From the NCBI RefSeq assembly GCF_964355755.1, contig NC_092678.1, positions 9,398,922-9,462,921 on the forward strand: a stretch of DNA of 64,000 nt, given 5' to 3'. Within the stretch, counting starts at the first letter, position 1; every line of letters starts with the position of its first letter. Origin of the DNA: Antedon mediterranea (Eukaryota; Echinodermata; Crinoidea; Comatulida; Antedonidae). Under the pieces are notes generated by a model, which saw only the letters and a list, made by a program, of their open reading frames with translations, was not told the origin of the DNA and did no database searches. Positions 1-11,518 of this stretch are shown here, in pieces. Position numbers and translations under genes: made by a program.

Positions 1-2915
1 AGAAAATGGTCTAAAACGTCTCCAAATGCTATTTGTAGCTATTCTGTACACTTTGATGTTTTGTGTGAAAAAGTTTTGTCGAATTGCTCAAAATGGTCTA
101 AAACGTTTTTAAATACGATATTAAGCTATTTTATGCTCTTTTATGTTTTTGTGTGAAAATTTTTTTCGAAATTCGCAAAATGGTCTAAAACGTCTCCAAA
201 TGCGATTTTAAGCTATTCTGTACACTTTGATGTTTTTAACACTTTGGTGTTTTTATGTTAACAAGTTTTTTCGAAAATCATAAAATGGTCTAAAACGTCT
301 CCAAATGCGATTTGAAGCTATTCTAAGCACTTTGGTGTCTTTTATGTTAACAAGTTTTTTCGAAAATCACAAAATGGTTTAAATCGTCTCCTAATACGAT
401 TTGAAGCTATTCTGTACACTTTGATGTTTTGTGTGAAAAAGTTTTGTCGAAATGCACAAAATGGTCTAAAACGTTTTTAAATACAATATTAAGCTATTTT
501 GTGTACTTTGATGTTTTGTGTGAAAAGTCTTAACGAAATGCTCAAAATGGTCTAAAACGGTTTCTAATGCGATTTTAAGCACTTTGATGTTTTTGTGTAA
601 CCAAGTTTCATCGAAATGCACAAATTGGTCTAAAACCTCTACAAATGCGATTTGAAGCTATTATTTGCTCTTTGGTGTTTTTATGTTAACAAGTTTTGTT
701 GAAAATCACAAAATGGTCTAAAACGTCTCCAAATGCGATTTGAAGCTATTCTGTACACTTTGATGTTTTGTGTGAAAAAGTTTTGTCGAAATGCTCGAAA
801 TGGTCTAAAACATTTTTAAATACGATATAGCTATTTTGTGATCTTTGATGTTTTTGTGTGAAAAGTTTTATAGAAATGCTCAAAATGGTCTAAAACGGTT
901 TCTAATGCGATTTGAAGCTATTCTGTACACTTTGAAGTTTTGTGTGAAAAAGTTTCATTGAAATGCACAAAATGATCTAAAACGTCTCCAAATGCGATTT
1001 GAAGCTATTCTTAGCACTTTGGTGTTTTTATGTTAACAAGTTTTTTCGAAAATCACAAAATGGTCTAAAACGTCTCCAAATGCGATTTGAAACTATTCTG
1101 TACACTTTGATGTTTTGTGTGAAAAAGTTTTGTCGAAATTCTCAAAATGGTCTAAAACGTTTTTAAATACAATTTGAAGCTACTCTTAGCACGTTGGTGT
1201 TTTTATGTTAACAAGTTTTTTGGAAAATCACAAAATGGTCTAAATGGTCTCCAAATGCGATTTGAAGCTATTCTGTATACTTTCATATTTTGTTTGAAAA
1301 AGTTTTGTCGAAATGCTCAAAATGGTCTAAAACGTTTTTAAATACGATTTGAAGCTACTCTTAGCACTTTGGTGTTTTTGTGTGAAAAGTTGTATTGAAA
1401 TGCACAAAATGGTCTAAAACGTCTCCAAATGCGATTTGAAGCTATTCTGTACACTTTGATGTTTTGTGTGAAAAAGTTTTGTCGAAATGCTCAAAATGGT
1501 CTAAAACGTTTTTAAATACGATATTAAGCTATTTTGTGATCTTTGATGTTTTTTGTGAAAAGTTTTATCGAAATGCTCAAAATGGTCTAAAATGTTTTTA
1601 AATACGATATTAAGCTATTTTGTGCACTTTGATGTTTTTGTGTGAAAAGTTTTATTGAAATGCTCAAAATGGTCTAAAACGGTTTCTTATGTGATTTTAA
1701 GCACTTTGATGTTTTTGTGTAACCAAGTTTCATTGAAATGCACAAAATGATCTAAAACGTTTCCAAATGCGATTTGAAGCTATTCTTAGTACTTTGGTGT
1801 TTTTATGTTTACAAGTTTTTTCGAAAATCACAAAATGGTCTAAAACGTCTCCAAATGCGATTTGAAGCTATTCTGTACACTTTGATGTTTTGTGTTAAAA
1901 AGTTTTGTCGAAATGCTAAAAATGGTCTAAAACGTTTTTAAATACGATATTAAGCTATTTGTGATCTTTGATGTTTTTGTGTGAAAAGTTTTATCGAAAT
2001 GCTCAAAATGGTCTAAAACGGTTTCTAATATGATTTTAAGCACTTTGATGTTTTTGTGTAACCAAGTTTCATCGAAATGAACAAAATGGTCCAAAACGTC
2101 TCCAAATGCGATTTTAAGCTATTCTTAGCACTTTGGTGTTTTTCTGTTAACAAGTTTTTTCGAAATGAACAAAATTGTCTAAAACGTCTCCAAATGCGAT
2201 TTGAAGCTATTCTGTACACTTTGATGTTTTGTGTGAAAAAGTTTTGTCGAAATGCTCAAAATGGTCTTAAACGTTTTCAAATACCATATTAAGCTATTTT
2301 GTGCACTTTGATGTTTTTGTGTAACCAAGTTTCATCGAAATGAACAAAATGGTCCAAAACGTCTCCAAATGCGATTTGAAGCTATTCTAAGCACTTTGGT
2401 GTTTTTATGTTAACAAGTTTTTTCGAAAATCATAAAATGGTCTAAAACGTCTCCAAATGCGATTTGAAGCTATTCTAAGCACTTTGGTGTTTTTTATGTT
2501 AACAATTTTTTTTCGAAAATCACAAAATGGTCTAAATCGTCTCCTAATGCGATTTGAAGCTATTCTGTACACTTTGATGTTTTGTGTGAAAAAGTTTTGT
2601 CGAAAATCACAAAATGGTCTAAAACGTCTCCAAATGCGATTTGAAGCTATTCTTATCACTTTGATGTTTTTATGTTAACAAGTTTTTTCGAAAATCACAA
2701 AATGGTCTAAAACGTCTCCAAATGCGATTTGAAGCTATTCTGTACACTTTGATGTTTTGTGTGAAAAAGTTTTGTCGAAATGCTCAAAATGGTCTAAAAC
2801 GTTTTTAAATGCGATTTGAAGCTATTCTTTGCTTTTTGGTGTTTTTATGTTAACAAGTTTTTTCGAAAATCACAAAATGGTCTAAAACGTCTCCAAATGC
2901 GATTTGAAGCTATTG
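1..2915. repeat. Satellite array A, ~88-bp monomers
   Basis: About 33 head-to-tail monomers, each restarting at AAAATGGTCTAAAACG with spacing near 88 bp (for example about 283, 371 and 459). Monomers fall into at least three subtypes. One has GTCTCCAAATGCGATTTG followed by GTGTGAAAAAGTTTTGTCG. A second has GTTTTTAAATACGATATT. A third has CTTTGGTGTTTTTATG followed by GTTAACAAGTTTTTTCG. Subtypes are interleaved, which suggests a diverged higher-order arrangement. Short open frames here are by-products of the repeat. The left edge is outside the window; the right edge abuts a foldback element. Confidence 0.93.
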
Positions 2916-3114
2916 TATAGTACAGGGATTTGTCGAAAAAATTGCAAATTTTCGACATTTTGTTTTTGCGCTAAAACTGGTTACTATAGCACAATTAACA
3001 TGCGCAGAACCATTATTCGACTCTGCGCATGTTTATTATGCAATAGTAACCATTTATGTCTACAAATAAAGGGGTCGAAAATTGTCAATTTTTCGAAAAA
3101 ATCCCTGTACTATA
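2916..3114. mobile_element. Foldback / MITE-like element
   Basis: The 199-bp segment is a near-complete inverted repeat. It starts TATAGTACAGGGATTT and ends AAATCCCTGTACTATA. Its centre is a hairpin with perfect 11-bp arms, ACATGCGCAGA and TCTGCGCATGT. Both ends carry TATA, compatible with TA-target insertion as in Tc1/mariner-type MITEs, but the superfamily is not proven. There is no coding capacity. The arms (TTTCGAAAAA, GTCGAAAATT, AATAAAGGGGTCG) resemble the adjacent ~190-bp satellite. Confidence 0.72.
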
Positions 3115-3420
3115 GTATGCACAGAACCCATTATTCGACTCTGTGCATGTTTATTATGCTATAGTAAGCATTAATGTAAAAAGTGAAAGGGACGAAAATT
3201 AGCCGTTTTGCGAAAAAATCCCTGTAATAGTACAAGGATTTTTTTCAAAAAATACCCAATTTTGAACTTTTTTATTTTTTACATAAATGCTTACTATAGC
3301 CATGGAGACTCCATGCTATAGCATAATAAATAACAATTGACATGCGCAGAACGCATTATTCGACATTGCGCATGTTTATTATGCTATAGTAACCATTTAT
3401 GCTATAATATTGCCATTTAT
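3115..3420. mobile_element. Degenerate foldback element copies
   Basis: Two further partial copies of the neighbouring foldback element lie here. One right arm (about 3115-3229) ends AAATCCCTGTA. A left arm then starts at TAGTACAAGGATTTTTTT (about 3226). A central hairpin with ACATGCGCAG and CTGCGCATG-like arms sits near 3340-3375. A small extra palindrome, TATAGCCATGGAG / CTCCATGCTATA (about 3294-3319), interrupts it. Copies are truncated and overlap at their ends, as if inserted into one another. Confidence 0.55.
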
Positions 3421-5622
3421 GCAAATTTACTGTGCTAACATCATCTTACAGAGCCATAGTAACTAGTTATGTCAAAAAATAAAAGGATCGAAATTTGGTC
3501 ATTTTCCGAAAATTTCCCTGAAATCAAAAATGTCCACCTTAAAATTCAATAATTAGGCTATAATATATGCATTTATGCACATATATTGTGTTAACACCAT
3601 CTTATAAAGCCATAGTAACGAGTTATGTCAACAAATAAAAGGGTCGAAACTTGGCCATTTTTCGAAAAATTTCAAAAATGTCCACTTTTTAAAATTCGAA
3701 AATTATGCTACAATATTGCCATTTATGCAAATATATTGTGCTAACATCATCTTATAGAGACATAGCAGCTAGTTATGTCAAAAAAATAAAAGGGTCGAAA
3801 AATGGCAAAAATTCCCACTTTTTAAAATTCAATAATTATGCTATATTATTGCCATTTTTCCTGCGGGGAAGCACAAATATATTGTGCTAACATCATCTTA
3901 TAGAGCCATAGTAAGTAGTTATGTCAAAAAAATAAAAGGGTAAAAATTGGGCCATTTTTCGAAAATTTTCCAGCGGGGGAACATAGGAATTTTTTCGAAA
4001 AATGGCAAAAATTTCCACTTTTCAAAATTCAAAAATTATGCTATAATGTTGAAATTTATACAGATATATTTTGCTAACATCATCTTATATAGCCAGAGTA
4101 ACTAGTTATGTAAAAAAATAAAACGGTCGAAATTTGGCTATTTTTCGAAAATTTTCCTACGGGGGACCATAGGAATTTTTTCGAAAAATGACCAAAATTT
4201 CCACCTTTCAAAATTCAATAATTAGACTATAATATTGCCATTTATGCACATATTTTGTGTTAACATCATCTTATAGAGCCATAGTAACTAGTTATGTCAA
4301 AAATAAAAGGTTTAAAATTTGGCCATTTTTTTGAAAATTTCACTGCGGGGGATCATACGATTTTTTTCGAAAAATGGCAAAAATTCTCAATTTTTGAAAT
4401 TCAATAATTATGCATTATGCTATAACGTTGCCATTTATACAGATATATTTTGCTAACATTAACCAAAATGTCCACCGTTTAAAATTCAATAATTAGGCTA
4501 TAATATTGCCATTTATGCACATATATTGTGTTAACATCATCTTATAAAGCCATAGTAACGAGTTATGTCAAAAAATAAAAGGGTTGAAATTTGGCCATTT
4601 TTCGACAATTTCCCTACGGGGGATTATATGAATTTTTTCGAAAAATGGCAAAATTTTCCACTTTTTCAAATTCAATATGTTATAATATTGCCATTTATGC
4701 ACATATATTGTGTTGACATCATCTTAAAGAGCCATCGTAACTAGTTATGCCAAAAAAATAAAAGGGTCGAAAAATGGCAACATTTTCAACTTCTAAAAAT
4801 TAAATAATTATGCTATAATATTGCCATTTTTACAGATATATTTTGCTAACATCATCTTATAGAGCCATATTAAGGAATTATATCAAAAAATAAAAGGCTT
4901 GAAATTTGGCCATTTTTCGAAAATTTTTCTTGCGGGGGACCATAGGATTTTTTTTCGAAAAATGGACAAAATTTTCAATTTCTAAAATTCGAAAATTATG
5001 CTATAATATTGCCATTTATGCACATATATTGTGCTAACATCATCTGATAGAGCCATAGTTACTAGTTATGTCAAAAAATAAAAGGGTCGAAATTTGGCCA
5101 TTTTTCCAAAATTTTCCTGCGGCGACCATAGGAATTTTTTTGAAAAATGTCAAAAATTTCCACTTTTTAAAATTCGAAAATTATGCTACAATATTGCCAT
5201 TTATGCAAAGATATTGTGCTAACATCATCTTATAGAGACATAGCAGCTAGTTATGTCCAAAAAATAAAAGGGTCGAAAAATGGCAAAAATTCCCACTTTT
5301 TAAAATTCAATAATTATGCTATAATATTGCCATTTTTCCTGCGGGGAAGCACAAATATATTGGGCTAACATCATCTTATAGAGCCATAGTAAGTAGTTAT
5401 GTCAAAAAAATAAAAGGGTAAAATTGGGCCAGTTTTCGAAAATTTTCCAGCGGGGGAACATAGGAATTTTTTCGAAAAATGGAAAAAATTTCCACTTTTC
5501 AAAATTCAAAAATTATGCTATAATGTTGAAATTTATACAGATATATTTTGCGAACATTAACCAAAATGTCCACAGTTTAAAATTCAATAATTAGGCTATA
5601 ATATTGCCATTTATGCACATAT

Positions 5623-6099
5623 TATTATTATTATTATTATTATTTATTTCCTTTATTGCATCAAGTAAACAGTGATGAAGTTGACATAAATATAATAGTA
5701 AATATAAAAAATAAAAAAAACATAGTATAACACAGTCCAAACAAGTAATACTAAAATATATCATAGTCCACAAATCAGTCTTTCAATGGCCATCATAGTA
5801 CATCCAGTAACACAAACCAAAAGGGGTTCACAATTTGCTTATCATAACTCAGTTTCTGATCATTCACCAATCATTGAAAACTCCGTGGAAAGTAATGAAG
5901 TTTTTTGTGCGTTGTGTCCGGACTTTGGGGAGGGTGAACGATCTAACGCGTCGGAGCTGATGATTGTGTGTGGGAGGTCTAGGTAAGAGAGAGTGTAATA
6001 TATGATCTTCTTTTTTCATTTTATCAAAGAATTTTTTGACAACTTCTCGCGGCGTTCAGATAGAGTAATGATGTTAAGGTATCTGCGGGTATCAGCATA
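5623..6099 (-). mobile_element. 5'-truncated LINE-like 3' end with (AAT)n tail
   Basis: This 477-bp segment interrupts the satellite and is flanked by a 7-bp duplication, CACATAT, at 5616-5622 and 6100-6106. Read on the minus strand it ends in GCAATAAAGGAAATAAAT followed by an (AAT)n tail, the expected 3' end of a non-LTR retrotransposon inserted by target-primed reverse transcription. No reverse transcriptase coding remains. A 66-codon open frame on the plus strand (5786-5986) is not supported as a gene. A SINE derived from a LINE tail is an alternative. Confidence 0.75.
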
Positions 6100-6603
6100 C
6101 ACATATATTGTGTTAACATCATCTTATAAAGCCATAGTAACGAGTTATGTCAAAAAATAAAGGGGTCGAAAATTGGCCATTTTTCGAAAATTTCCCTGCG
6201 GGGGACTATATGATTTTTTTTCGAAAAATGGCAAAATTGTCCACTTTTTCAAATTCAATAATTATTTTCTAATATTGCCATTTATGCACATATATTGTGT
6301 TAACATCATCTTATAGAGCCATCGTAACTAGTTATGTCAAACAAATGAAAGGGTCGAAAATGGCAACATTTTCCACTTTTAAAAATTAAATAATTATGCT
6401 ATAATATTGCCATTTATACAGATATATTTTGCTAACATCATCTTATAGAGCCATAGTAAGGAATTATATAAAAAAATAAAAGACTTTCATGCGGGGGACT
6501 ATAGGAATTTTTTCGAAAAATAACCAAAATTTCCACCTTTAAACTTCAATAATTAGGCTAACATCATTCTTATAGAGCCATAGTAACTAGTTATGTCAAA
6601 AAA

Positions 6604-6803
6604 CAAGGCCAACAACAATAAGTTGCGTGCTCTAAGAAATAAATGAACTTTCAAAAAGTAATGTACTTTAAAACTTTTCTGTACATCAAAACAGTTCAAA
6701 AAGTACAGAAAAGCGATAAAACGCAAAGTGATACCGGACCGACAGACAGACCGACAGACCGACCGACATAGTGAACTGTAGAGTCGCGTCCACGCGACTA
6801 ATA
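6604..6803. repeat. ~200-bp hairpin module, copy 1
   Basis: A discrete block embedded in the satellite between GTCAAAAAACAAGGCC and the AATAAAAGG motif. It contains a hairpin with 11-bp arms (CTTTTCTGTAC / GTACAGAAAAG), a GACAGACCGACC microsatellite and a terminal palindrome AGTCGCGTCCACGCGACT (8-bp arms). Similar copies occur at 7312, 17720, 45214 and 46428, with a partial one at 16574. Confidence 0.72.
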
Positions 6804-7311
6804 AAAGGTTTAAAGTTGGGCCATTTTTGCGAAAATTTCCCTGCGGGGGCCCATAGGAATTTTTTCGAAAAATGGCAGAAATGTCCAATTTTCAAAATTC
6901 TATAATTAGGCTATAATATTGCCATTTATGGGCATATATTGTGTTAACATCATCTTATAGAGCCATAGTAACTAGTTATGTCAAGAAATAAAAGGTCGAA
7001 ATTTGGCCATTTTTCGAACAATTTCTCTGTGGGGGTCCATAGGATTTTTTTTTCGAAAAATGGTCAAAATTTCCATTGTTTAAAATTCAAAAATTTATGC
7101 AAATATATTGTGCTAACATCATCTTATAGAGCCATAGTAACTAGTTATGTCAAAAAATAAAAGAATCAAAATTTGGCCATTTTCCGAAAATTTTCATGCG
7201 GGGGACTATATGAATTTTTTCGAAAAATAACCAAAATTTCCACCTTTAAACTTCAATAATTAGGCTAACATCATCTTATAGAGCCATAGTAACTAGTTAT
7301 GTAAAAAAACC

Positions 7312-7509
7312 AGGCCAACAACAATAAGTTGCGTGCTCTAAGAAATAAATGAACTTTCAAAAAGTAATGTACTTTAAAACTTTTCTGTACATCAAAACAG
7401 TTCAAAAAGTACAGAAAAGCGATAAAACGCAAAGTGATACAGGACCGAAAGACAGACCGACAGAACGACCGACATAGTAAACTGTAGAGTCGCGTCCACT
7501 CGACTAATA
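7312..7509. repeat. ~200-bp hairpin module, copy 2
   Basis: Second copy of the block at 6604, 706 bp downstream and nearly identical, inside a local duplication of the satellite. The end palindrome carries a substitution that breaks one arm (GTCGCGTCCACTCGAC). Confidence 0.7.
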
Positions 7510-8873
7510 AAAGGTTTGAAGTTTGGCCATTTTTGCGAAAATTTCCCTGCGGGGGACCATAGGAATTTTTTCGAAAAATGGCAAAAATTTCCAATTTTCA
7601 AAATTCTAAAATTAGGCTATAATATTGCCATTTATGGGCATATATTGTGTTAACATCATCTTATAGAGCCATAGTAACTAGTTATGTCAAGAAATAAAAG
7701 GACGAAATTTGGCCATTTTTTCGAACAATTTCCCTGCGGGGGACCATAGGATTTTTTTTTCGAAAAATGGTCAAAATTTCCATTGTTTAAAATTCAAAAA
7801 TTATGCTATAATATTGCCATTTATGCAAATATATTGTGCTAACATCATCTTATAGAGCCATAGTAACTAGTTATGTCCAAAAATAAAAGGATCAAAATTT
7901 GGCCATTTTCCGAAAATTTCCCTTCTGGGGACCATAGGAATTTTTTCGAAAAATTGCCAAAATTTCCACTTTTTAAAATACAATAATTATGCTATAATAT
8001 TGGCATTTATGCAAATATATTGTGTTAACATAAGCCTATAGAGAAAAAGCAGCTAGTTATGTCAAAAAAATAAAAGGGTCGAAAAATGGCCAAAATTCCC
8101 ACTTTTTAAAATTCAATAATTATGCTATAACATTGCCATTTTTGCAAATATATTGTTCTAACATCATCTTATAGAGCCATAGTAAATAGTTATGTCAAAA
8201 AATAAAAGGTTTGAAATTTGGCCATTTTTGCGAAAGTTTCCCTGCGGGGGACTATAGAAATTTTTTCGAAAAATGGCCAAAAGTTCCACTTTTTAAAATT
8301 CAATAATTATGCTATTATATTGGCATTTATGCAAATATATTGTGTTAGCATCATCTTATAGAGCCATCGGTAACTAGTTATGTCAAGAAATAAAAGGGTC
8401 GAAATTTAACAATTTATTGAAAATTTCGCTGCGGGAGACCATAGGAATTTATTCGAATAATGGCCAAAATTTCCACTTTTTAAAATTCAGAAATTATTCT
8501 ATAATATTGCAATTTATGCACATATATTGTGCTAACATCATTTTATAGAGCCATAGTAACTAATTATGTTAAAAAATTAAAGGGTCTAAATTTGGCCATT
8601 TTTCGAAAAATTTCCCTGCTGGGGGACCATAGGAATTTTTTCGAAAAATGAACAAAATTTCCAATTTTTAAAATTCAAAAATTATGCTATAATATTGCCA
8701 TTTATGCAAATATATTGCGCTAACATCATCTTATAGAGCCATAGTAACTAGTTATGTCAAAAAATAAAAGGATCAAAATTTGGCCATATTTCGAAAATTT
8801 CCCTGCTGGGGACCATAGGAATTTTTTTTTTAAATGACGAAAATTTCTACTTTTTAAAATTCAATAATTAGAG

Positions 8874-9005
8874 AATGATCAGCGAGAGAGAGATAGATCA
8901 GCGAGAGAGAGATAGATCAGCGAGAGAGAGATAGATCAGCGAGAGAGAGATAGATCAGCGAGAGAGAGATAGATCAGCGAGAGAGAGAGATAGATCAGTG
9001 AGAGA
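8874..9005 (-). repeat. Short GATCAGCGAGAGAGAGATA array (minus orientation)
   Basis: About seven 18-20-bp units of GATCAGCGAGAGAGAGATA. This is the reverse complement of the TCTCTCTCGCTGATCTA unit of the giant arrays. It joins satellite B at a point (AATAATTAGAGAATGATC) that corresponds, on the other strand, to the array/satellite junctions at about 44277 and 63320. Confidence 0.9.
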
Positions 9006-9013
9006 GACTTCAA

Positions 9014-9920
9014 AAGTAAACTATAGTGCAACAAGATGTAAGGTAAGTTATTAATTTGAATACTCTATTTATTATTATATAATACGGCCGGTAATGTAAC
9101 AATGTAAAGCTTTTAATTACAATATTATTTAGGCATTAAATGCATGTGTGCAGCATGTATGTTTAAGAAGCAGGCTAAGCCATGGCTAGCAGATTATAAA
9201 ATGTTAGAGGTCCATGTTTTGTGTATAATTATTATATAAAAATCATCTTAAGTTATATTTCTATTTAACACATTTTCAGATCATAGGCTCGTAATTATGT
9301 AGCCGAGATAGCCATTACAATAACATTGTAGCACTAGCTAGCAAAAATCAATTGGACTGGAAAGAAATTTCAGAAAAAATAAGATGCCTGTATAATCTAA
9401 CATCGGTAAGTGCGTTTAAATCACATTATATATTAGTCTTCTTTCAATTATTAGGGAACGTATTCACTTTAAACTTATAATACTATAATTCAAATTTCAT
9501 AATTATTTCTTCTTTCAAAAGCAAGGTGGACATTGTTTTTCTAAATTATAGAAAATAATAAAACAATATTAACATATAAACATATTAACTTGTTAATAGG
9601 AGGGTAACATAAATAAATCTTGGAATAGATTTATTTTTTAAATCATTATTAAAAATATCATAATCGATCGATAGCAATCTAAGATACGTAAATAATTGAG
9701 TTTACATTTTTGTTTCTTTTTTCAGGAGCCCAAAATCAAATATTGTGGCAACAAATGACAAAGTGACAATTTTGTAGAAGGCAAAGAAGTACTGTTGGGG
9801 CGCGATGGAAGGCTTGATAAGCCCGAAATAAAACCCGTAGATAAACTTTACGACGCTTGGTTTAAACGCTACAGATTCATGTTGAACATTGCCAAATTTT
9901 TCATTGTTTATAGATCATTT
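9014..9920 (+). pseudogene. Possible decayed three-exon gene remnant
   Basis: Three segments with good splice signals keep one reading frame. The first ends at 9042 before GTAAGT. The second is 9280-9405, after TTTTCAG and before GTAAGT. The third starts at 9726, after TTTTTTCAG. The middle segment is exactly 42 codons, so both introns are phase 0. The frame reads through most of the middle exon (ending DWKEISEKIRCLYNLTS) and into the third (GRDGRLDKPEIKPVDKLYD). It is broken by TAA at 9292-9294 and TGA at 9756-9758. The third exon runs into the 3' end of a LINE. I do not recognise the family. Chance is possible, since the segments are short. Confidence 0.3.
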
Positions 9921-9931
9921 AGTTTACTTGT

Positions 9932-10186
9932 TTACTTGTTTCCGGAGCTTAGCAATGCTGGGTCCGGATTCGAGGCTAGGCTATGCCTATAAGCCCCTCT
10001 TGATAATTGATAATCAACTCTTGAATATGGCGCAAATTTAAGAGGGTGGTTGGACCATGCCCGTTCAAGACCGGACTTAAATTGATTGGTTGATCTTGAA
10101 GCTACTACATCCTCCGATAACGAATTCCATAATATAATAGCTTTTCGACCAAATGAGTCTGTCATCCAATTTGTGCGTGAGAACTT
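9932..10186 (-). pseudogene. LINE ORF2 C-terminal segment after stop
   Basis: Continues in the same frame as the RT segment directly after its TAA. It carries the characteristic LINE C-terminal pattern, with FSRTNWMTDSFGRKAIILWN followed by a Leu/Trp-rich stretch. It ends SSGNK and a TAA just before the AAACAAGT tail. Because the frame is unchanged, the break is a single nonsense change rather than an indel. Confidence 0.85.
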
Positions 10187-11518
10187 TTATTTAAATTTTA
10201 ATTTAAAAGAATGACCACGTGTTCTAACATGTTCATCACGCTCAAAAAAAGAATCAGCAGAAATACTATCCACTCCATGTAAAATTTTTAAAATCTGTAT
10301 CAAATGAGCTCTTTGCCTTCTGTATGCGAGAGTAGGTAGGTTGAGAATTTTCAGCCTTTCTGAATAATGTAAATGACGAATGGAAAAAATAAGCTTGGTG
10401 GCACGTTCTTGGACTTTTTCCAATAGGTCTTCCTCCTTGCAATGTAGCGAGTTAAAAACAACGTTGCAGTATTCTAAGGTCGGACGAATAATAGCTTTAT
10501 ATAAACGAAGAAACCCATCCATATTTAAAAACTTGAAAGCTCGATATACCATGCCCAACTTCCGATTTGCCCTCATTGCTACATCTGCCACATGTACATT
10601 AAAAACAAGTTTAGAGTCAATAGTAACACCGAGGTCTTTTTCATGATCAACTTCATTCAATAAGAAACCACGCATGGCATACAGATGTTTGTTGTTTTTC
10701 TTCCCAAAGTGCATTACTTTGCACTTACCCTCGTTAAAAGGTAATTGCAATTTTTCAGACCAGTCACATGCTTTCTCTAAATCTTCTTGTAAAACTTGAG
10801 CATCATTCACAGTGTTAACTACTCTATACAATTTAGTATCATCTGCAAACATGCGTACAGAGGAAGAAATAACAGAAGGTAAATCATTTATAAACATAAT
10901 GAAAAGAACAGGTCCAACAACGCTTCCTTGCGGGATACCACTACGAACATCAGCCCAATCTGAAACACATCCATTGACACTAACCCGTTGTTGTCTATCG
11001 TTAAGAAATTCTTGAAACCAGTTTAGAAGTTTACCTCTAATACCCAATGCACTCATTTTCAGAAGGAGTCTATGATGAGGCACACTATCGAAAGCCTTCT
11101 TGTAGTCAAGGTAGATACAATCAAAACAATCCTGATTATCAAAATAAGAAAACCAGTTTTCAAGAACATCAAGTAATTGTAAAGCACAGGAACGACCTTG
11201 CCGGAAACCAAATTGCTCATAACAAATAAGTGAGTGATGTTCAAAAAAGTCCAATAATTCCTTCCTGATAATTCTCTCCATAATTTTACCAACTACCGAA
11301 GTTAAACTCACAGGTCTATAGTTGCTTGGGTCAGACTTCACTCCTTTTTTAAAAATCGGTACCACTGTAGCCCGTTTCCAACTATTAGGGACGGCTCCTT
11401 CTTGAAACAATTTCGTAAAAATAATATGGAGGGGATAGCAAATGATATCCTTTAGTTCGACTAAGATGCGTGGGTGAATACCATCAGGTCGACCAGCAGT
11501 TTTAGTAATATTCAACAT
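10187..11518 (-). pseudogene. LINE ORF2 fragment: reverse transcriptase
   Basis: 443 codons of RT in the usual motif order. PDGIHPRIL is at residues 11-19, NYRPVSLTS at 67-74, GFRQGRS at 104-110, and YLDYKKAFDSVPHHRL at 136-151 carries the first catalytic Asp. GIPQGSVVGPVLF follows at 194-206, and FADDTKLYR at 224-232 carries the catalytic Asp pair. This is a complete RT palm plus thumb, typical of CR1/L2/Jockey-group LINEs. It is separated from the upstream linker by a frameshift and from its own C-terminus by an in-frame TAA (10187-10189). The copy is therefore non-functional although its catalytic residues are preserved. Confidence 0.92.

Larger units (their letters stand above)
3421..8873 (+). 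repeat. Satellite array B, ~190-bp AT-rich monomers (orientation 1)
   Basis: Monomers of about 185-205 bp, several truncated, are recognised by the recurring landmarks AGCCATAGTAACTAGTTATG, AAATAAAAGGGTCG, TTTGGCCATTTTTCGAAAA, CCCTGCGGGGGACCATAGG, CAATAATTATGC and TAATATTGCCATTTATGC. Each full monomer has a stem-loop with TTTCGAAAAATGGC arms around the G/C box. A 1,478-bp internal duplication (about 3660-4060 matched at about 5140-5540) and a 706-bp one (copies of the hairpin module) are visible. The same family occurs in opposite orientation at 16147-18080, 44278-47553 and 63321-64000. No genes; short open frames repeat with the monomer. Confidence 0.92.

Noticed and set aside
2025-2678. Overlapping 64-84-residue frames on both strands of satellite A
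   Set aside because: Frames follow the ~88-bp period and occur on both strands of the same DNA; no protein feature.
5786-5986. 66-residue plus-strand frame inside the LINE tail insertion
   Set aside because: It is antisense to the element and bounded by its ends; no motif.
6553-6888. 110-residue frames over the hairpin module (also 7271-7594, 45116-45448, 46330-46662)
   Set aside because: They run across satellite and module sequence, and appear in two overlapping frames. CRSVCRSVCRS-like repeats come from the GACAGACCGACC microsatellite.
10380-11292. Short frames opposite or shifted to the LINE RT
   Set aside because: Shadows of the RT coding strand.
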